Shown here: positions 52,074 through 61,209 of the stretch, piece by piece
Layout: the number at the start of each line of letters is the position of its first letter
How positions within the stretch are numbered: the first letter of the stretch is position 1
Source of the DNA: Heliomarina sp018223035
GTDB taxonomy: Bacteria > Pseudomonadota > Alphaproteobacteria > Rhodobacterales > Rhodobacteraceae
Reading direction: 5' to 3'
NCBI GenBank assembly: GCA_018223035.1
Contig: JAAEZD010000001.1
Location: 1 to 64,000 of the forward strand
DNA length: 64,000 bases
Notes under the pieces: generated by a model
The model's database searches: none
What the model saw: the letters and a program-made list of their open reading frames with translations, nothing else
What the model was told of the DNA's origin: nothing
Position numbers and translations under genes: made by a program

Positions 52074-55000
52074 GCCCGGCGCATCCGGCCAGATTTCCGG
52101 ATGAACATGACCGCAACGGGATAGGCCGCCAGAAGCACTGCCAGCGCGCCTGCAACAAAAAGCGTCAGCGCGGCCTGCAAAGGTGCAGTCGCCGCGAATC
52201 CCGGCATCAGGGCCGCAAGCTGTGGCGCGAGCGCCCCAGTCACCAGCACCCACCCCATCGTCGCCGCCAGCCATGCCAGCAACACGAACGCCATACCGCC
52301 GGCGACGCCCCGCATCGCCCCGCTACGCGGGCCGAGAGCGCGGCGAAAAGAGGCAAGCGGGCGGATGAAATCGGCCTGTATGGCAATCAGCGCAGGCACC
52401 ACGAGCAAAACGAGAACCATGCCAAAGCCAAGCCCATAGACCAGCGTGATCACCGTGGGCTTGAGAAACTGGGCCTGGGTGGATTGCTCGTAGAGCAGCG
52501 GCGCCAGACCGAGTACCGTCGTCAGCGTGGTCAGAAGAACCGGGCGCAGCCGGTCCGCCGCGCCCGCGACGATCGAGGGAACAAGCCCCCTGTCACGCGC
52601 GTATTCGTCGATGGTCGTGACCAGCACGATGGAGTCGTTGATAATGATCCCGGTCATCCCCAGAAGCCCGACGACCGTGAACATCGATAGGGGTGTCTCC
52701 CAAAGCGCATGACCCCAGATCGTCCCGACCAGACCGAAGGGAATGATCGCCATCACCACCAGCGGACGGGTCCAGCTTGCAAAGAGCCAGGCCAGCGTCA
52801 GGTAGATACCCGTCAAAACGAGGATCAGCCCGGTCATGGCGTCGCTGAGAAATTCGTCCTCCTGCTCGCTGAGACCGGCCAGATACCATTCCACTTGCAG
52901 CACGCTGGCAATCCTTGGCAAGATTTCGGTTTCCAGCTCGGTGTTGATCTCGGCGGCGCGTTCCGGGTCATCCTCGGAAATGTCCCCGGTCACGCTGATG
53001 ACCCTCACCCCGTTTTCACGACGAACCGATGAAAATCCGGTGCGCTGCTCGACGCTCACTATATCGGCAAGCGGCACGTAACCACCGCCCGGCATGCGCA
53101 TTTGTGTGCGCTCGAGAAAGTCCGCCGTCAGTTCGGATTCGGGCAGTTCCACACGGATCTTGGCACTGCGCGGCCCGTCGGGATAGGTCGCGGCCTCGAT
53201 CCCGTTCAGCCGCGAGCGCAGCGCCGGCGCAAGGGCTTCGATGGTAAAGCCGACCGCCTGCCCCTGCGGGGTCAGGTCAAGCACCAGCTCTTCCTTGTCA
53301 TAGGCAAGGTTGTCCTCAATCCCCGAAACTTCGGGGAACCGGGCCAGTTCGGTCTTGAGCGCCTCGCTCGCGGCCTTGAGCGTCTGGACATCCGCCCCGT
53401 AGAACTGGACCGAAAGTGCGTCGCCCCCCGGTCCGGACCGCCAGCTTCTAAAGGACACGGTTTCGGCCATCGGGTGATTGACGACCTTTTCCTGAATGTC
53501 CTTGACGAATGCCGATGCGGAATAGGGCCGCAGGTCTGCATCGATCAATTCGATGCTGATCGCGCCAAGCTGGTCAGGATCCTTGTTGTCGGCGCCGTTC
53601 AGTCCGGGCCATGCGTTGCCGCCAAGCTCGGCGATCACGTAATCCAGCGGGCTGATGCCATATTCGGCCTCATATTCAGCGGCGACCTCGTCCGTGGCGC
53701 GCTGCAATTCCCGCATCATCGTGATGGACTCGGCTCGGGTCGCACCCTCGGCCATCATGAAGTTGCCGGTCACCGAGCCGCGCTCGGGGCCGCTGAAGAA
53801 CCGCCACTGGATGTCGCCACGAATGAAAATGGCGACCTGGCTTGCCAACAGCGCCACTGCTCCGGCCAGCACCACGTAGCGGGCTTTCACGACCCCACGC
53901 ATCAGCGGCGTGAACAGGTTCTCACGCACCCAGACAAAGCCCCGGTTCACGTAACGGTTCGGCAGGTCATACCAGTGTTGGCGCGCCGAATGGGTGACTG
54001 CGTGGCTCATGTGGTTGGGCAGGATCAGGAAGCATTCAACCAGCGAGGCGATCAGCACGACGATCACCGTAAAGGGAATGTCCTTGATCATGTCGCCGAA
54101 CCGACCGCCGATGGAGGTAAGGCCGAAAAAGGCGATGACCGTCGTGACCGTTGCGGCAAAGACCGGCATCGCCATGCGCCGGGCCGCATTTTCCGCCGCG
54201 ACGACACCCGGCTCGCCCATCCGTCGGGCGCGGAAATCCACGTGCTCGCCCACGACAATCGCATCGTCGACCACGATGCCCAATGTCAGGATCAGCCCGA
54301 AGAGACTGATCATGTTGAAGGTCAGCCCAAAGGCGTACATCAGCGCGATCGCCGCGAACATGGCAACGGGAATCCCGGCGGCCACCCAGAATGCGATGCG
54401 CGCGTTGAGGAAAAGGAACAGCAGGCCTACAACCAACGCCAACCCCATCAACCCGTTATCGACCAGCAGGTTGAGACGACCGGTAATGGCCTCGGCCCGG
54501 GTGCGGATCAGATCGATCTTTACCCCTTCGGGCGCGGTGGTCTGCATCCGCGCCACGACCTCTTCGACCGCATGCTGGATGCCCACGGCGTCGCCCTGAT
54601 CGGAACGATCCACACGGATCGAAACCGCCGGGTTGTCGCCGACGAAATAGGTGCGCGACCGGTCGGTTCCCTCGACACGAATGGTGGCGACATCGCCAAT
54701 GGTCAGGGTAGAGCCATCAGCGTTCGACCGCAGGACGATGTTCGCAAGATCATCGGGTGTGCGTTTTTCGGTCCCGGCCCGAACCCGCGCGTTGGCGCCC
54801 TCTACATCGCCCGCGGGGTTGGCCGAAACCTCGGCCCGCACCGCCGTCGCGATCTCCGACATGGTCACGTCATAGCCCACCAGCCGTGACGACGGCACCT
54901 CGATCACCGTATTGGGCGCGGCCACCCCGCGCAGCGTCGTTCGCGTCACGCCGCTGGCAAAGAGCCGCGCGACAAGTTCGTCGGCCAGCAGGGCCAGTTG

Positions 55001-55471
55001 CTGCGCATCGAGCGGGCCGCTGATGACCACATCGGTCACCCGGTCGCGCCAGACAGCCCTTTGTATCGTTGGCTCTTCGGCCTCGTCCGGAAAGGTCGAA
55101 ATACCGTCGATAACGCTCTGGATGTCCTCGACCGCGCGTCCTGAATCCCAGCCCGGCTCGAACTCGACAGTGACCTGCCCCCATCCCTCATGCGAAACGG
55201 CATAGGTGTTTTCGACACCCTCGACCGACAGCAGCGCCGGATCGAGCGCCTGTATGATGGCGCTGTCCACGTCCTCGGGACCCGCACCCTCCCAGACAAC
55301 GTTCACGTTGATGTTGCTCGACACCACGTCCGGAAAAAACTGGGTGCGCATGTTGGGCATCGCCGCCACGCCCAGCACCAAGAGAAGCACCAGCAAGAGA
55401 TTCGCTGCCGTCCGATGGCGGGTAAAGTAGGACAGCAACCCGCCCGCCGAGCGCGGAATGTTCCGGGCCAT
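52070..55471 (-). CDS. RND-family efflux pump inner-membrane transporter
   Basis: A 1133-residue RND protein, somewhat longer than AcrB, with 12 membrane segments expected. It begins SYFTRHRTAANLLLVLLLVLGV, followed by the periplasmic loop with FPDVVSSNINVNVVWEGAGPEDVD. The TM4 motif LILTLGIVVDDAIVVGEHV carries the proton-relay aspartates, and TM10 region GLLGMTGIIINDSIVLV is present. A Gly/Ala-rich membrane tail closes it. It belongs with the HAE1/HME-like group, and the cargo is not known. The adaptor gene upstream ends four bases before its ATG. ATG 55471 is preferred to a longer start inside the adaptor gene. Confidence 0.92.
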   Translation of the reverse strand: MARNIPRSAGGLLSYFTRHRTAANLLLVLLLVLGVAAMPNMRTQFFPDVVSSNINVNVVWEGAGPEDVDSAIIQALDPALLSVEGVENTYAVSHEGWGQVTVEFEPGWDSGRAVEDIQSVIDGISTFPDEAEEPTIQRAVWRDRVTDVVISGPLDAQQLALLADELVARLFASGVTRTTLRGVAAPNTVIEVPSSRLVGYDVTMSEIATAVRAEVSANPAGDVEGANARVRAGTEKRTPDDLANIVLRSNADGSTLTIGDVATIRVEGTDRSRTYFVGDNPAVSIRVDRSDQGDAVGIQHAVEEVVARMQTTAPEGVKIDLIRTRAEAITGRLNLLVDNGLMGLALVVGLLFLFLNARIAFWVAAGIPVAMFAAIALMYAFGLTFNMISLFGLILTLGIVVDDAIVVGEHVDFRARRMGEPGVVAAENAARRMAMPVFAATVTTVIAFFGLTSIGGRFGDMIKDIPFTVIVVLIASLVECFLILPNHMSHAVTHSARQHWYDLPNRYVNRGFVWVRENLFTPLMRGVVKARYVVLAGAVALLASQVAIFIRGDIQWRFFSGPERGSVTGNFMMAEGATRAESITMMRELQRATDEVAAEYEAEYGISPLDYVIAELGGNAWPGLNGADNKDPDQLGAISIELIDADLRPYSASAFVKDIQEKVVNHPMAETVSFRSWRSGPGGDALSVQFYGADVQTLKAASEALKTELARFPEVSGIEDNLAYDKEELVLDLTPQGQAVGFTIEALAPALRSRLNGIEAATYPDGPRSAKIRVELPESELTADFLERTQMRMPGGGYVPLADIVSVEQRTGFSSVRRENGVRVISVTGDISEDDPERAAEINTELETEILPRIASVLQVEWYLAGLSEQEDEFLSDAMTGLILVLTGIYLTLAWLFASWTRPLVVMAIIPFGLVGTIWGHALWETPLSMFTVVGLLGMTGIIINDSIVLVTTIDEYARDRGLVPSIVAGAADRLRPVLLTTLTTVLGLAPLLYEQSTQAQFLKPTVITLVYGLGFGMVLVLLVVPALIAIQADFIRPLASFRRALGPRSGAMRGVAGGMAFVLLAWLAATMGWVLVTGALAPQLAALMPGFAATAPLQAALTLFVAGALAVLLAAYPVAVMFIRKSGRMRRA

Positions 55472-55475
55472 GGCC

Positions 55476-56933
55476 CTAGCCCCCGATCCGGGATTCGATG
55501 CGTGCCACAAGCCCTGCCGGCACCTTATCGCTGCTGAGCTGCGCCAGCATGCGCGCCTTCATCTCGGCCGGCATGCCTTCGTTCGCTTCGACAAAGGCCA
55601 CCAGCTTGCTGCGCCGTTCCTGGCTGAGTTCCAGTAAATCCGAAGGCGGCTCATCGTCGGACGGCGGCAGGTTCAGCGGGCGCACCCGGATCCCCGGTCC
55701 CAGAACCGGCGTGCGGTCAACCACGACCAGCTGACCGGCCAGACCTTCGCCCCGCACCAGCACGTCATCGCCCTGACGGCGCACAAGCTCGACCGACAGC
55801 GACTGCAACCGGTCGCCATCCTCCAGAACCAGCACCGTATTGCTTGAATCCAGCGCCGATGCGGGCAAGAGCGCGACCTCCGCCAGCGGCGGTTCGTCCA
55901 CCTTGACGATCACGAAGTCATCCGGTTTGAAACCGGGTGCAGGGTCGAGCTGCGCATAGAGCATACGGCCAAGCTGGCCCTCTCCGGCGCGGGCATTGTC
56001 GCGGCTGATCTGACCTTCGGCCTGCAGGTCGGCGCCATTGGCATCCAACGTCACCCGCACCGGCGCCTTGATCAGCGACCCGTCGCGCCCGAGCAGCCGC
56101 GCGTATTGCGAAGTCGAGACGCGAAACGACACTTCGAGCGCGGTGCCGTCAACGATATTGCCCAGCATTTCGTTGACCGAGACCAGACCGCCCTCGACGA
56201 CATTCACATCGCTGAGCGTACCGGCGAATTCCGCCGTAATCACCGTATCCTCGAGATCGCGCTGCGCGTCCTGTTCGGCAAGCTGCATCCGGGAAAGATC
56301 GGTCTTTGCCTGATCGATGCGCAGCTCTGCCTGTGCCAGCGACAGGCGGCTGGCCAGCACGGCTTGCCGGGACGAGGCCGCCGCAAGCTCGGCGCTTTCC
56401 ACCGTCGCCGATGTCGCCACGCCACGCGTTTCCAGATCGATCTGCCGCTGGTAGGCACGTTCCTGAAGCTCCGCCTGTTCCTCGGCGGCGGCCAGCGTGT
56501 CGCGGGCAAGGTCAAGCGAGCGCTCGGCATCGCGCAGCTCTGTCTCTGCGTCCTGAAGATTGCTGCGGGCTGTCTCCAGCGCCGACTGCGCGTCCTTGGG
56601 GTCGATCCGCAACAGCATGTCGCCCTGTTCGACCACGCCGCCTTCTTCAAAGGACGCGGCAAGTTCGACGACACGACCGGCCACGGGCGAGCGGATTTCA
56701 AGGGTGCGACGGCTCTGTACCTGACCGAAAACTTCCAGCTCTGGGACAACGGTTTCCAGCCGGGCCTCTTGCAGGTTCACTGCAAAGACCCGTTCGTTCG
56801 GGGGCATCTCGCGCCCCTCCTGAGACATCCTGTCCTGCACCGAGAGGAAAACGCTCTGCACGGCATAGATCACCAGTGCCAGCGCGAGCGCCGACAGAAA
56901 CAGGCCGATCAGTGTTTGACGCAGGAATCTCAT
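55476..56933 (-). CDS. RND efflux membrane-fusion (adaptor) protein
   Basis: A 485-residue HlyD/AcrA-type periplasmic adaptor with one N-terminal membrane segment (TLIGLFLSALALALVIYAVQSV). A lipoyl-like half-motif (EIRSPVAGRVVELAASFEEGGVVEQGDMLLRIDPKDA) starts a coiled-coil hairpin rich in Ala, Glu, Arg and Leu at about residues 115-220. The second lipoyl half and beta barrel follow. It bridges the RND pump and an outer-membrane channel. No TolC-type gene is seen nearby. It leads an operon with the pump. The 112 bases before it hold no recognised operator. Confidence 0.9.
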   Translation of the reverse strand: MRFLRQTLIGLFLSALALALVIYAVQSVFLSVQDRMSQEGREMPPNERVFAVNLQEARLETVVPELEVFGQVQSRRTLEIRSPVAGRVVELAASFEEGGVVEQGDMLLRIDPKDAQSALETARSNLQDAETELRDAERSLDLARDTLAAAEEQAELQERAYQRQIDLETRGVATSATVESAELAAASSRQAVLASRLSLAQAELRIDQAKTDLSRMQLAEQDAQRDLEDTVITAEFAGTLSDVNVVEGGLVSVNEMLGNIVDGTALEVSFRVSTSQYARLLGRDGSLIKAPVRVTLDANGADLQAEGQISRDNARAGEGQLGRMLYAQLDPAPGFKPDDFVIVKVDEPPLAEVALLPASALDSSNTVLVLEDGDRLQSLSVELVRRQGDDVLVRGEGLAGQLVVVDRTPVLGPGIRVRPLNLPPSDDEPPSDLLELSQERRSKLVAFVEANEGMPAEMKARMLAQLSSDKVPAGLVARIESRIGG

Positions 56934-57045
56934 GCTTGATCAATGTACCCTTATTCCACCGCGACCCGGCCTGCCCGGCACAAGGCTACCGGCTGCCGCT
57001 TGCGCGGCACACACAGGGTCACATTCCCTTATACGCCGGGAACGA

Positions 57046-57588
57046 CTATTTCCGTCGCTGATTTTCCGTTAGGCGCGGAAAAATCTCGACAAAATTGCAG
57101 GGTTTGTGACGATAGTCGAGCTGATGGCACAGAATTTCGTCCCATGCGTCCTTGCAAGCCCCCGGGCTACCGGGCAGCGCAAAGAGGTAGGTTCCGCCTG
57201 CCACGCCACCCGTGGCGCGTGACTGAACCGCGCTGGTCCCGATCTTTTTCATCGACACGATGGTGAAGACCGTGCCAAAGGCATCGATCTCTTTTTCATA
57301 GACGTCGCGATGCGCTTCCACCGTCACGTCGCGCCCGGTAAGACCGGTGCCGCCCGTGGAAATCACCACGTCCACGTCAGGGTTGGCGATCCAGTCGCGC
57401 AAATGGGCGGCGATCGCCGCGCGGTCATCCTCGACGATCCGCCGGTCGGCCAACACGTGCCCCGCCTCGGACAGCCTGTCCACAAGCACCTGCCCCGACC
57501 TGTCATCTTCCATGCTGCGGGTATCCGAAACCGTCAGCACGGCAATCCGCACCGGCATGAACTCCCTGACCTGCGCGCTATCGGGCAT
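57046..57588 (-). CDS. moaB: Molybdenum cofactor biosynthesis protein B
   Basis: MoaB belongs to the MogA/MoaB family that binds molybdopterin; its exact step varies with species. The 180-residue protein has IAVLTVSDTRSMEDDRSGQVLVDRL, the VVISTGGTGLTGRDVTVEA motif and the ALPGSPGACKDAWDEIL signature. ATG 57588 is preceded by AAGGAG with a six-base spacer. It is 14 kb from the mobA-mobB-moeA-fdhD group but supports an active Mo-cofactor pathway. Confidence 0.92.
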   Translation of the reverse strand: MPDSAQVREFMPVRIAVLTVSDTRSMEDDRSGQVLVDRLSEAGHVLADRRIVEDDRAAIAAHLRDWIANPDVDVVISTGGTGLTGRDVTVEAHRDVYEKEIDAFGTVFTIVSMKKIGTSAVQSRATGGVAGGTYLFALPGSPGACKDAWDEILCHQLDYRHKPCNFVEIFPRLTENQRRK

Positions 57589-57616
57589 CTTGCGTCTCCT
57601 TGGTGATGGTTGTGGG

Positions 57617-58216
57617 TCAGTCCGGAATTTCGAACCAGTTCGGCATCGGGCCAAGGTTGACCACGGGCGTCTCGCCGATCTGGCCCGTTTCGCCCCAACT
57701 GTCGTGGATGTGACCGCAGACCGCCAGCCGGGGCTGAATGCGCCGGATCGCGTCACGGATCGCCACGGACCCGACAGAGAGACCGCTAGAGGTCGAATCC
57801 GCTACGCCCTTTGGCGGGGAATGCAGGATCAGGATGTCCGCCGCTTCGCATTCCTTCAGCATGTCGGCGGCGGTGTCTTCGTCGAGATCGCAGGACCAGT
57901 CGCCAAACGGAGTCTCGGGCACCCCATAGCCAAGCCCGAACAGCCGCAGGCCAGAGATCGTCATGCTCTGACCGTGCAGCACCGCGAAACCCTCGGGCAC
58001 CGCCGCGCGCAACTCGTCCGCGCTCTCGGCATTGCCGGGCACAAGGACTGTGGGGCGGCGTATCTCGCCCAGCATGTCCATCGCAAGGTCCAGACCCTGC
58101 CGCATGTTACAGAAATCGCCGGCACCGATGACCAGGTCCGCGCTGTTGCCCGCTTCGACCAGTTCGGCGGCCCGCGCCGTATCGAGGTGCAGATCGGAAA
58201 AGGCCAGAATTCTCAT
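57617..58216 (-). CDS. Calcineurin-like metallophosphoesterase
   Basis: A 199-residue protein with the metallophosphoesterase blocks: AFSDLHLD at the N-terminus, GAGDFCN, VPGNAESADELR, ILHSPPKG and CGHIHDSWGE. The spacing fits small YfcE-like or cyclic-nucleotide-type phosphoesterases; the substrate is not known. Its ATG overlaps the stop of the UDG gene (ATGA), so the two are coupled. Confidence 0.88.
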   Translation of the reverse strand: MRILAFSDLHLDTARAAELVEAGNSADLVIGAGDFCNMRQGLDLAMDMLGEIRRPTVLVPGNAESADELRAAVPEGFAVLHGQSMTISGLRLFGLGYGVPETPFGDWSCDLDEDTAADMLKECEAADILILHSPPKGVADSTSSGLSVGSVAIRDAIRRIQPRLAVCGHIHDSWGETGQIGETPVVNLGPMPNWFEIPD

Positions 58217-58989
58217 GATGTACTCCGTTTCAGCCGGGCGTTCAGTTCCAGCAGGTCTGCCCATGCCATTTTTTTGTCTCTCGGCCGACCGAGAAGCTGC
58301 GCTGGATGCAGCATCGGCAGCACCGGACGGCCCCATATCTCGGCCCAGTGGCCGCGCAGCCGCGAGATCCCCCGCCTTTCCAGCACCGCGTCGCAGGCCG
58401 TGTTTCCCATCACGATGAGGAACTCTGGCGCCGCCAGCGAGACATGACGTTCAAGAAAGGGACGCAGCATCGCAAGCTGGTCAGGCCGTGGTTCATGATT
58501 CTGCGGCAGACGCCATGGCAGCGCCGTGGTGACATAGACATTCTCGGCGCGGCTGAGGCCAATGGCCGCCAGCATCGCATCGAGCAATTCTCCCGGCTTG
58601 CCGACAAAGGGACGTCCGGCGCGATCCTCGTCGCGGTCCGGCGCGTCCCCGATGATCATGACGCGAGCACCCGGCGTACCGTCACCGAATACAAGGCTGC
58701 GTGCGCCTTTTTTGATATCGCAATGCTCAAACGCGGCCAGCGCGGCGTGCAGGGCGTCCAGCGAAGCGGCCGCCTTTGCCGCCGCGCGCGCTTCGGCGAC
58801 GGCATCCACTTCGACTTCTTCGACCTGCGCTACGGCCTGCGAGACGCCGGAAGCTTGCGCCGGTTTCGGCAAAGCGTCTGGCAGGCTGTAGCGATCGATG
58901 GGTGCATCGCAGATCGCCTCGGTCGCGCCAAGTTCGATCTGCCATTCCAGCATCGCCCGCGCTGCTTCGAATTCCTGATATGATTCCAT
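58213..58989 (-). CDS. Uracil-DNA glycosylase, family 4/5-like, with an altered active-site motif
   Basis: A 258-residue protein of the thermostable uracil-DNA glycosylase type: ARVMIIGDAPDRDEDRAGRPFVGKPGELLDAMLAAIGL, VYVTTALPWRLPQNHEPRPDQLAMLRPFL, LIVMGNTACDAVL and MLHPAQLL. Family 4 enzymes have GEAPG at the uracil-binding loop; here it is GDAPD (residues 114-118), with Asp for Glu and Asp for Gly. Cysteines that could bind Fe-S lie at 27, 90 and in GNTAC. Activity is therefore not certain. ATG 58989 is preferred over GTG 58998. It is translated with the phosphoesterase. Confidence 0.85.
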   Translation of the reverse strand: MESYQEFEAARAMLEWQIELGATEAICDAPIDRYSLPDALPKPAQASGVSQAVAQVEEVEVDAVAEARAAAKAAASLDALHAALAAFEHCDIKKGARSLVFGDGTPGARVMIIGDAPDRDEDRAGRPFVGKPGELLDAMLAAIGLSRAENVYVTTALPWRLPQNHEPRPDQLAMLRPFLERHVSLAAPEFLIVMGNTACDAVLERRGISRLRGHWAEIWGRPVLPMLHPAQLLGRPRDKKMAWADLLELNARLKRSTS

Positions 58990-59042
58990 TCCCAGCACCC
59001 TATGATCTGGACAATTCAGGTTCCAGTGCCAAGTGATACAAG

Positions 59043-59666
59043 ATGTCCCCCGCTTTCCGACCCAGCCTGTCCCGATGGATTCGCAACCTGCATCTAGGCG
59101 CGTTGCTGGTGCTTTTCACCGCTGTATTCCTCGCCGAATATGCCGGGGCGCAGGGCAGCCTGCTTGACCCTCCCCCCGGAAGCCTGAGACAGCAGCGCCC
59201 CCCGGGCAGCCTCAACCCGCTGCCCCCCTCGAACGGCATGACCCGTTCCGGGCGCATCCCGCCGATTCCCGAACCCGCCTTGCCTGACCTCTCGGGCGGG
59301 CTGAAACCCTTTCCCCCGATTGAGCCGCCCCAGTTGAACCTGCCCGACCGGCGTTGCCTGCCCGGGGAATCCGGCGGTCTGGCGTCGAATTGCATCCCCG
59401 GCGCAGAGATCTGCTCGAACGGACTGACCTGCGCGCCGGGTAGCCGTTGTTCAATCGGCGGCGGGTGCATTCCGGCCAATGCGACGGATTGCGGACAGGG
59501 GCGGTATTGCCCGGCCAACAGCCTATGTCTCGAGGAAGGCGGATGTTCGGCCATCGGCGCGACCCGCTGCACCGAGGGCACGATCTGCGCGCCCGGCACA
59601 AGGTGCACCGACACCGGCATTTGCACGTCCACGCAGCGCCCGCCGACCCGCCCCGGCTCGCGCTGA
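59043..59666 (+). CDS. Secreted cysteine-repeat protein of unknown function
   Basis: A 207-residue protein. Residues 1-36 form a signal-type N-terminus (LGALLVLFTAVFLAEYAGA). A Pro-rich linker follows to about residue 103. Then come 14 cysteines. The last twelve (124 to 194) form three modules with perfect spacing: C-x5-C-x5-C-x5-C, with seven residues between modules, giving a 26-residue period. The modules resemble small disulfide knots such as Dickkopf or EGF-like folds, but I do not recognise the family. It stands alone between the divergent UDG gene and pyrB. Confidence 0.75.
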   Translation: MSPAFRPSLSRWIRNLHLGALLVLFTAVFLAEYAGAQGSLLDPPPGSLRQQRPPGSLNPLPPSNGMTRSGRIPPIPEPALPDLSGGLKPFPPIEPPQLNLPDRRCLPGESGGLASNCIPGAEICSNGLTCAPGSRCSIGGGCIPANATDCGQGRYCPANSLCLEEGGCSAIGATRCTEGTICAPGTRCTDTGICTSTQRPPTRPGSR

Positions 59667-59737
59667 GCCCTTAATCCCGGTTGATGCATCCCCGTCCAGA
59701 TGCAATAAGCAGATGATCACAAGACAGCGAGGCCCAC

Positions 59738-60679
59738 ATGACCTTTTCCCACCGACATCTTCTGGGAATAGAGCATCTGGCCCCGTCGGATATCACTGCC
59801 GTGCTGGACCTTGCCGACACCTATGCCGATCTGAACCGACAGCCACAGAAACACGGCGATGCGTTGGCTGGCATGACGCAGATCAATATGTTCTTCGAAA
59901 ACTCGACGCGCACGCAGGCCAGTTTCGAACTGGCCGGGATGCGGCTTGGCGCCGATGTCATGAACATGTCGATGCAGACCTCCTCGGTCAAAAAGGGTGA
60001 AACCCTCATTGATACGGCGATGACGCTGAACGCGATGCACCCCGATTTGCTGGTGGTGCGGCACCCGTCGTCGGGGGCCGTCGACCTGCTTGCGCAAAAG
60101 GTTAATTGCGCGGTGCTGAATGCAGGTGATGGGCGTCATGAACACCCGACGCAGGCGCTGCTCGACGCGCTTACGATTCGCCGCGCCAAGGGTCGGCTGC
60201 ATCGCCTGAACATCGCGATCTGCGGTGATATCGCCCATTCGCGCGTTGCACGTTCCAACATCCTCTTGCTCGGCAAGATGGAGAACCGCATCCGCCTGAT
60301 TGGTCCCCCGACGCTGATGCCCTCGGGCATGGGCGAATTTGGCGTCGAAGTCTTCGAGGACATGAACGAGGGCCTGCGCGACGTGGATGTCGTGATGATG
60401 CTGCGGCTTCAGAAGGAACGCATGGATGGCGGTTTTATCCCCTCGGAGCGCGAGTATTACTTCCGCTACGGGCTCGACAGCGAAAAGCTTGGCATGGCCA
60501 AGGAAGACGCCATCGTCATGCACCCCGGTCCGATGAACCGGGGCGTCGAAATCGACGGCACGCTGGCGGATGACATCAACCGATCCGTCATTCAGGATCA
60601 GGTCGAGATGGGCGTCGCCGTGCGGATGGCCGCAATGGACCTGCTTGCCCGTAACCTGCGACAGAGAACCGCCGCATGA
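59738..60679 (+). CDS. pyrB: Aspartate carbamoyltransferase catalytic chain
   Basis: PyrB makes carbamoyl-aspartate in pyrimidine synthesis. The 313-residue protein has the carbamoyl-phosphate motif FFENSTRTQASFELA, HPSSGAVDLLAQK, GRHEHPTQALLDALTI and MHPGPMNRGVEI. No regulatory pyrI is seen. Its stop overlaps the next start by four bases, and the four downstream genes follow with overlaps or gaps of a few bases. The dihydroorotase homologue two genes later looks non-catalytic and may be a structural partner of PyrB. Confidence 0.96.
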   Translation: MTFSHRHLLGIEHLAPSDITAVLDLADTYADLNRQPQKHGDALAGMTQINMFFENSTRTQASFELAGMRLGADVMNMSMQTSSVKKGETLIDTAMTLNAMHPDLLVVRHPSSGAVDLLAQKVNCAVLNAGDGRHEHPTQALLDALTIRRAKGRLHRLNIAICGDIAHSRVARSNILLLGKMENRIRLIGPPTLMPSGMGEFGVEVFEDMNEGLRDVDVVMMLRLQKERMDGGFIPSEREYYFRYGLDSEKLGMAKEDAIVMHPGPMNRGVEIDGTLADDINRSVIQDQVEMGVAVRMAAMDLLARNLRQRTAA

Positions 60680-61209
60680 GTGAAACGATTTCAGTCCCGG
60701 CAGGCGAGCGCCGTGTCGTTCGGGTTTTTGCCTTGGACATGCGCCCGGAACAGGTGCGGTTCCTGCGCGAAGAACCCGGCGCGATAGCCGATGCGCTTGG
60801 CGATGGCGATCTTGATCCCGATCACGTGGTCATCCTCAAGATCTCCGATCTCGACGAGGTCGGGCTTGCCGGCTACCTCACCGAAGGCAGCGGCGTCGAT
60901 GCCGCCGAGGTCGAAGCCGCGCGCGAAAAGCTCGACGCGCTTTATGGGCATGTTCTGATCCTGCACTCCCGTGCCTTTCATGATCGCCCGGCCGAGCTGC
61001 ATCCCGCGTCGCGCGTACGGCTTATCGCCACCTTCGGACGCCAGGCGACGGACTGGAGCGGCCCGCCGATTGAAACCGAAAGCGCGAAGCCACAGGCACG
61101 ACCGCCCTCGCCCAGAGAGGCGCGTGGTCAGGCCCGCCGCATCGGTGCGATCGTCTTTGCCGTCTTCGTGGCGCTGGTCCTGCTCACCTTCGCGATGGTG
61201 CTATGGTAA
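60676..61209 (+). CDS. Pyr-operon protein with a C-terminal membrane anchor, unknown function
   Basis: A 177-residue protein. The N-terminal domain is soluble and acidic (RVFALDMRPEQVRFLREEPGAIADALG, then VVILKISDLDEVGLAGYLTEGSG). A basic Pro-rich linker leads to one membrane segment at the end (IGAIVFAVFVALVLLTFAMVLW). No family recognised. It overlaps pyrB by four bases and the next gene by seven, so it is firmly in the pyr operon. A role in membrane attachment of a pyrimidine enzyme complex is possible but unproven. Confidence 0.75.
   Translation: MSETISVPAGERRVVRVFALDMRPEQVRFLREEPGAIADALGDGDLDPDHVVILKISDLDEVGLAGYLTEGSGVDAAEVEAAREKLDALYGHVLILHSRAFHDRPAELHPASRVRLIATFGRQATDWSGPPIETESAKPQARPPSPREARGQARRIGAIVFAVFVALVLLTFAMVLW

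Noticed and set aside
53102..54889. A 595-codon plus-strand frame opposite the RND pump gene
   Set aside because: Antisense shadow of a transporter gene; His/Asp/Gly-rich with no membrane segments or motifs.
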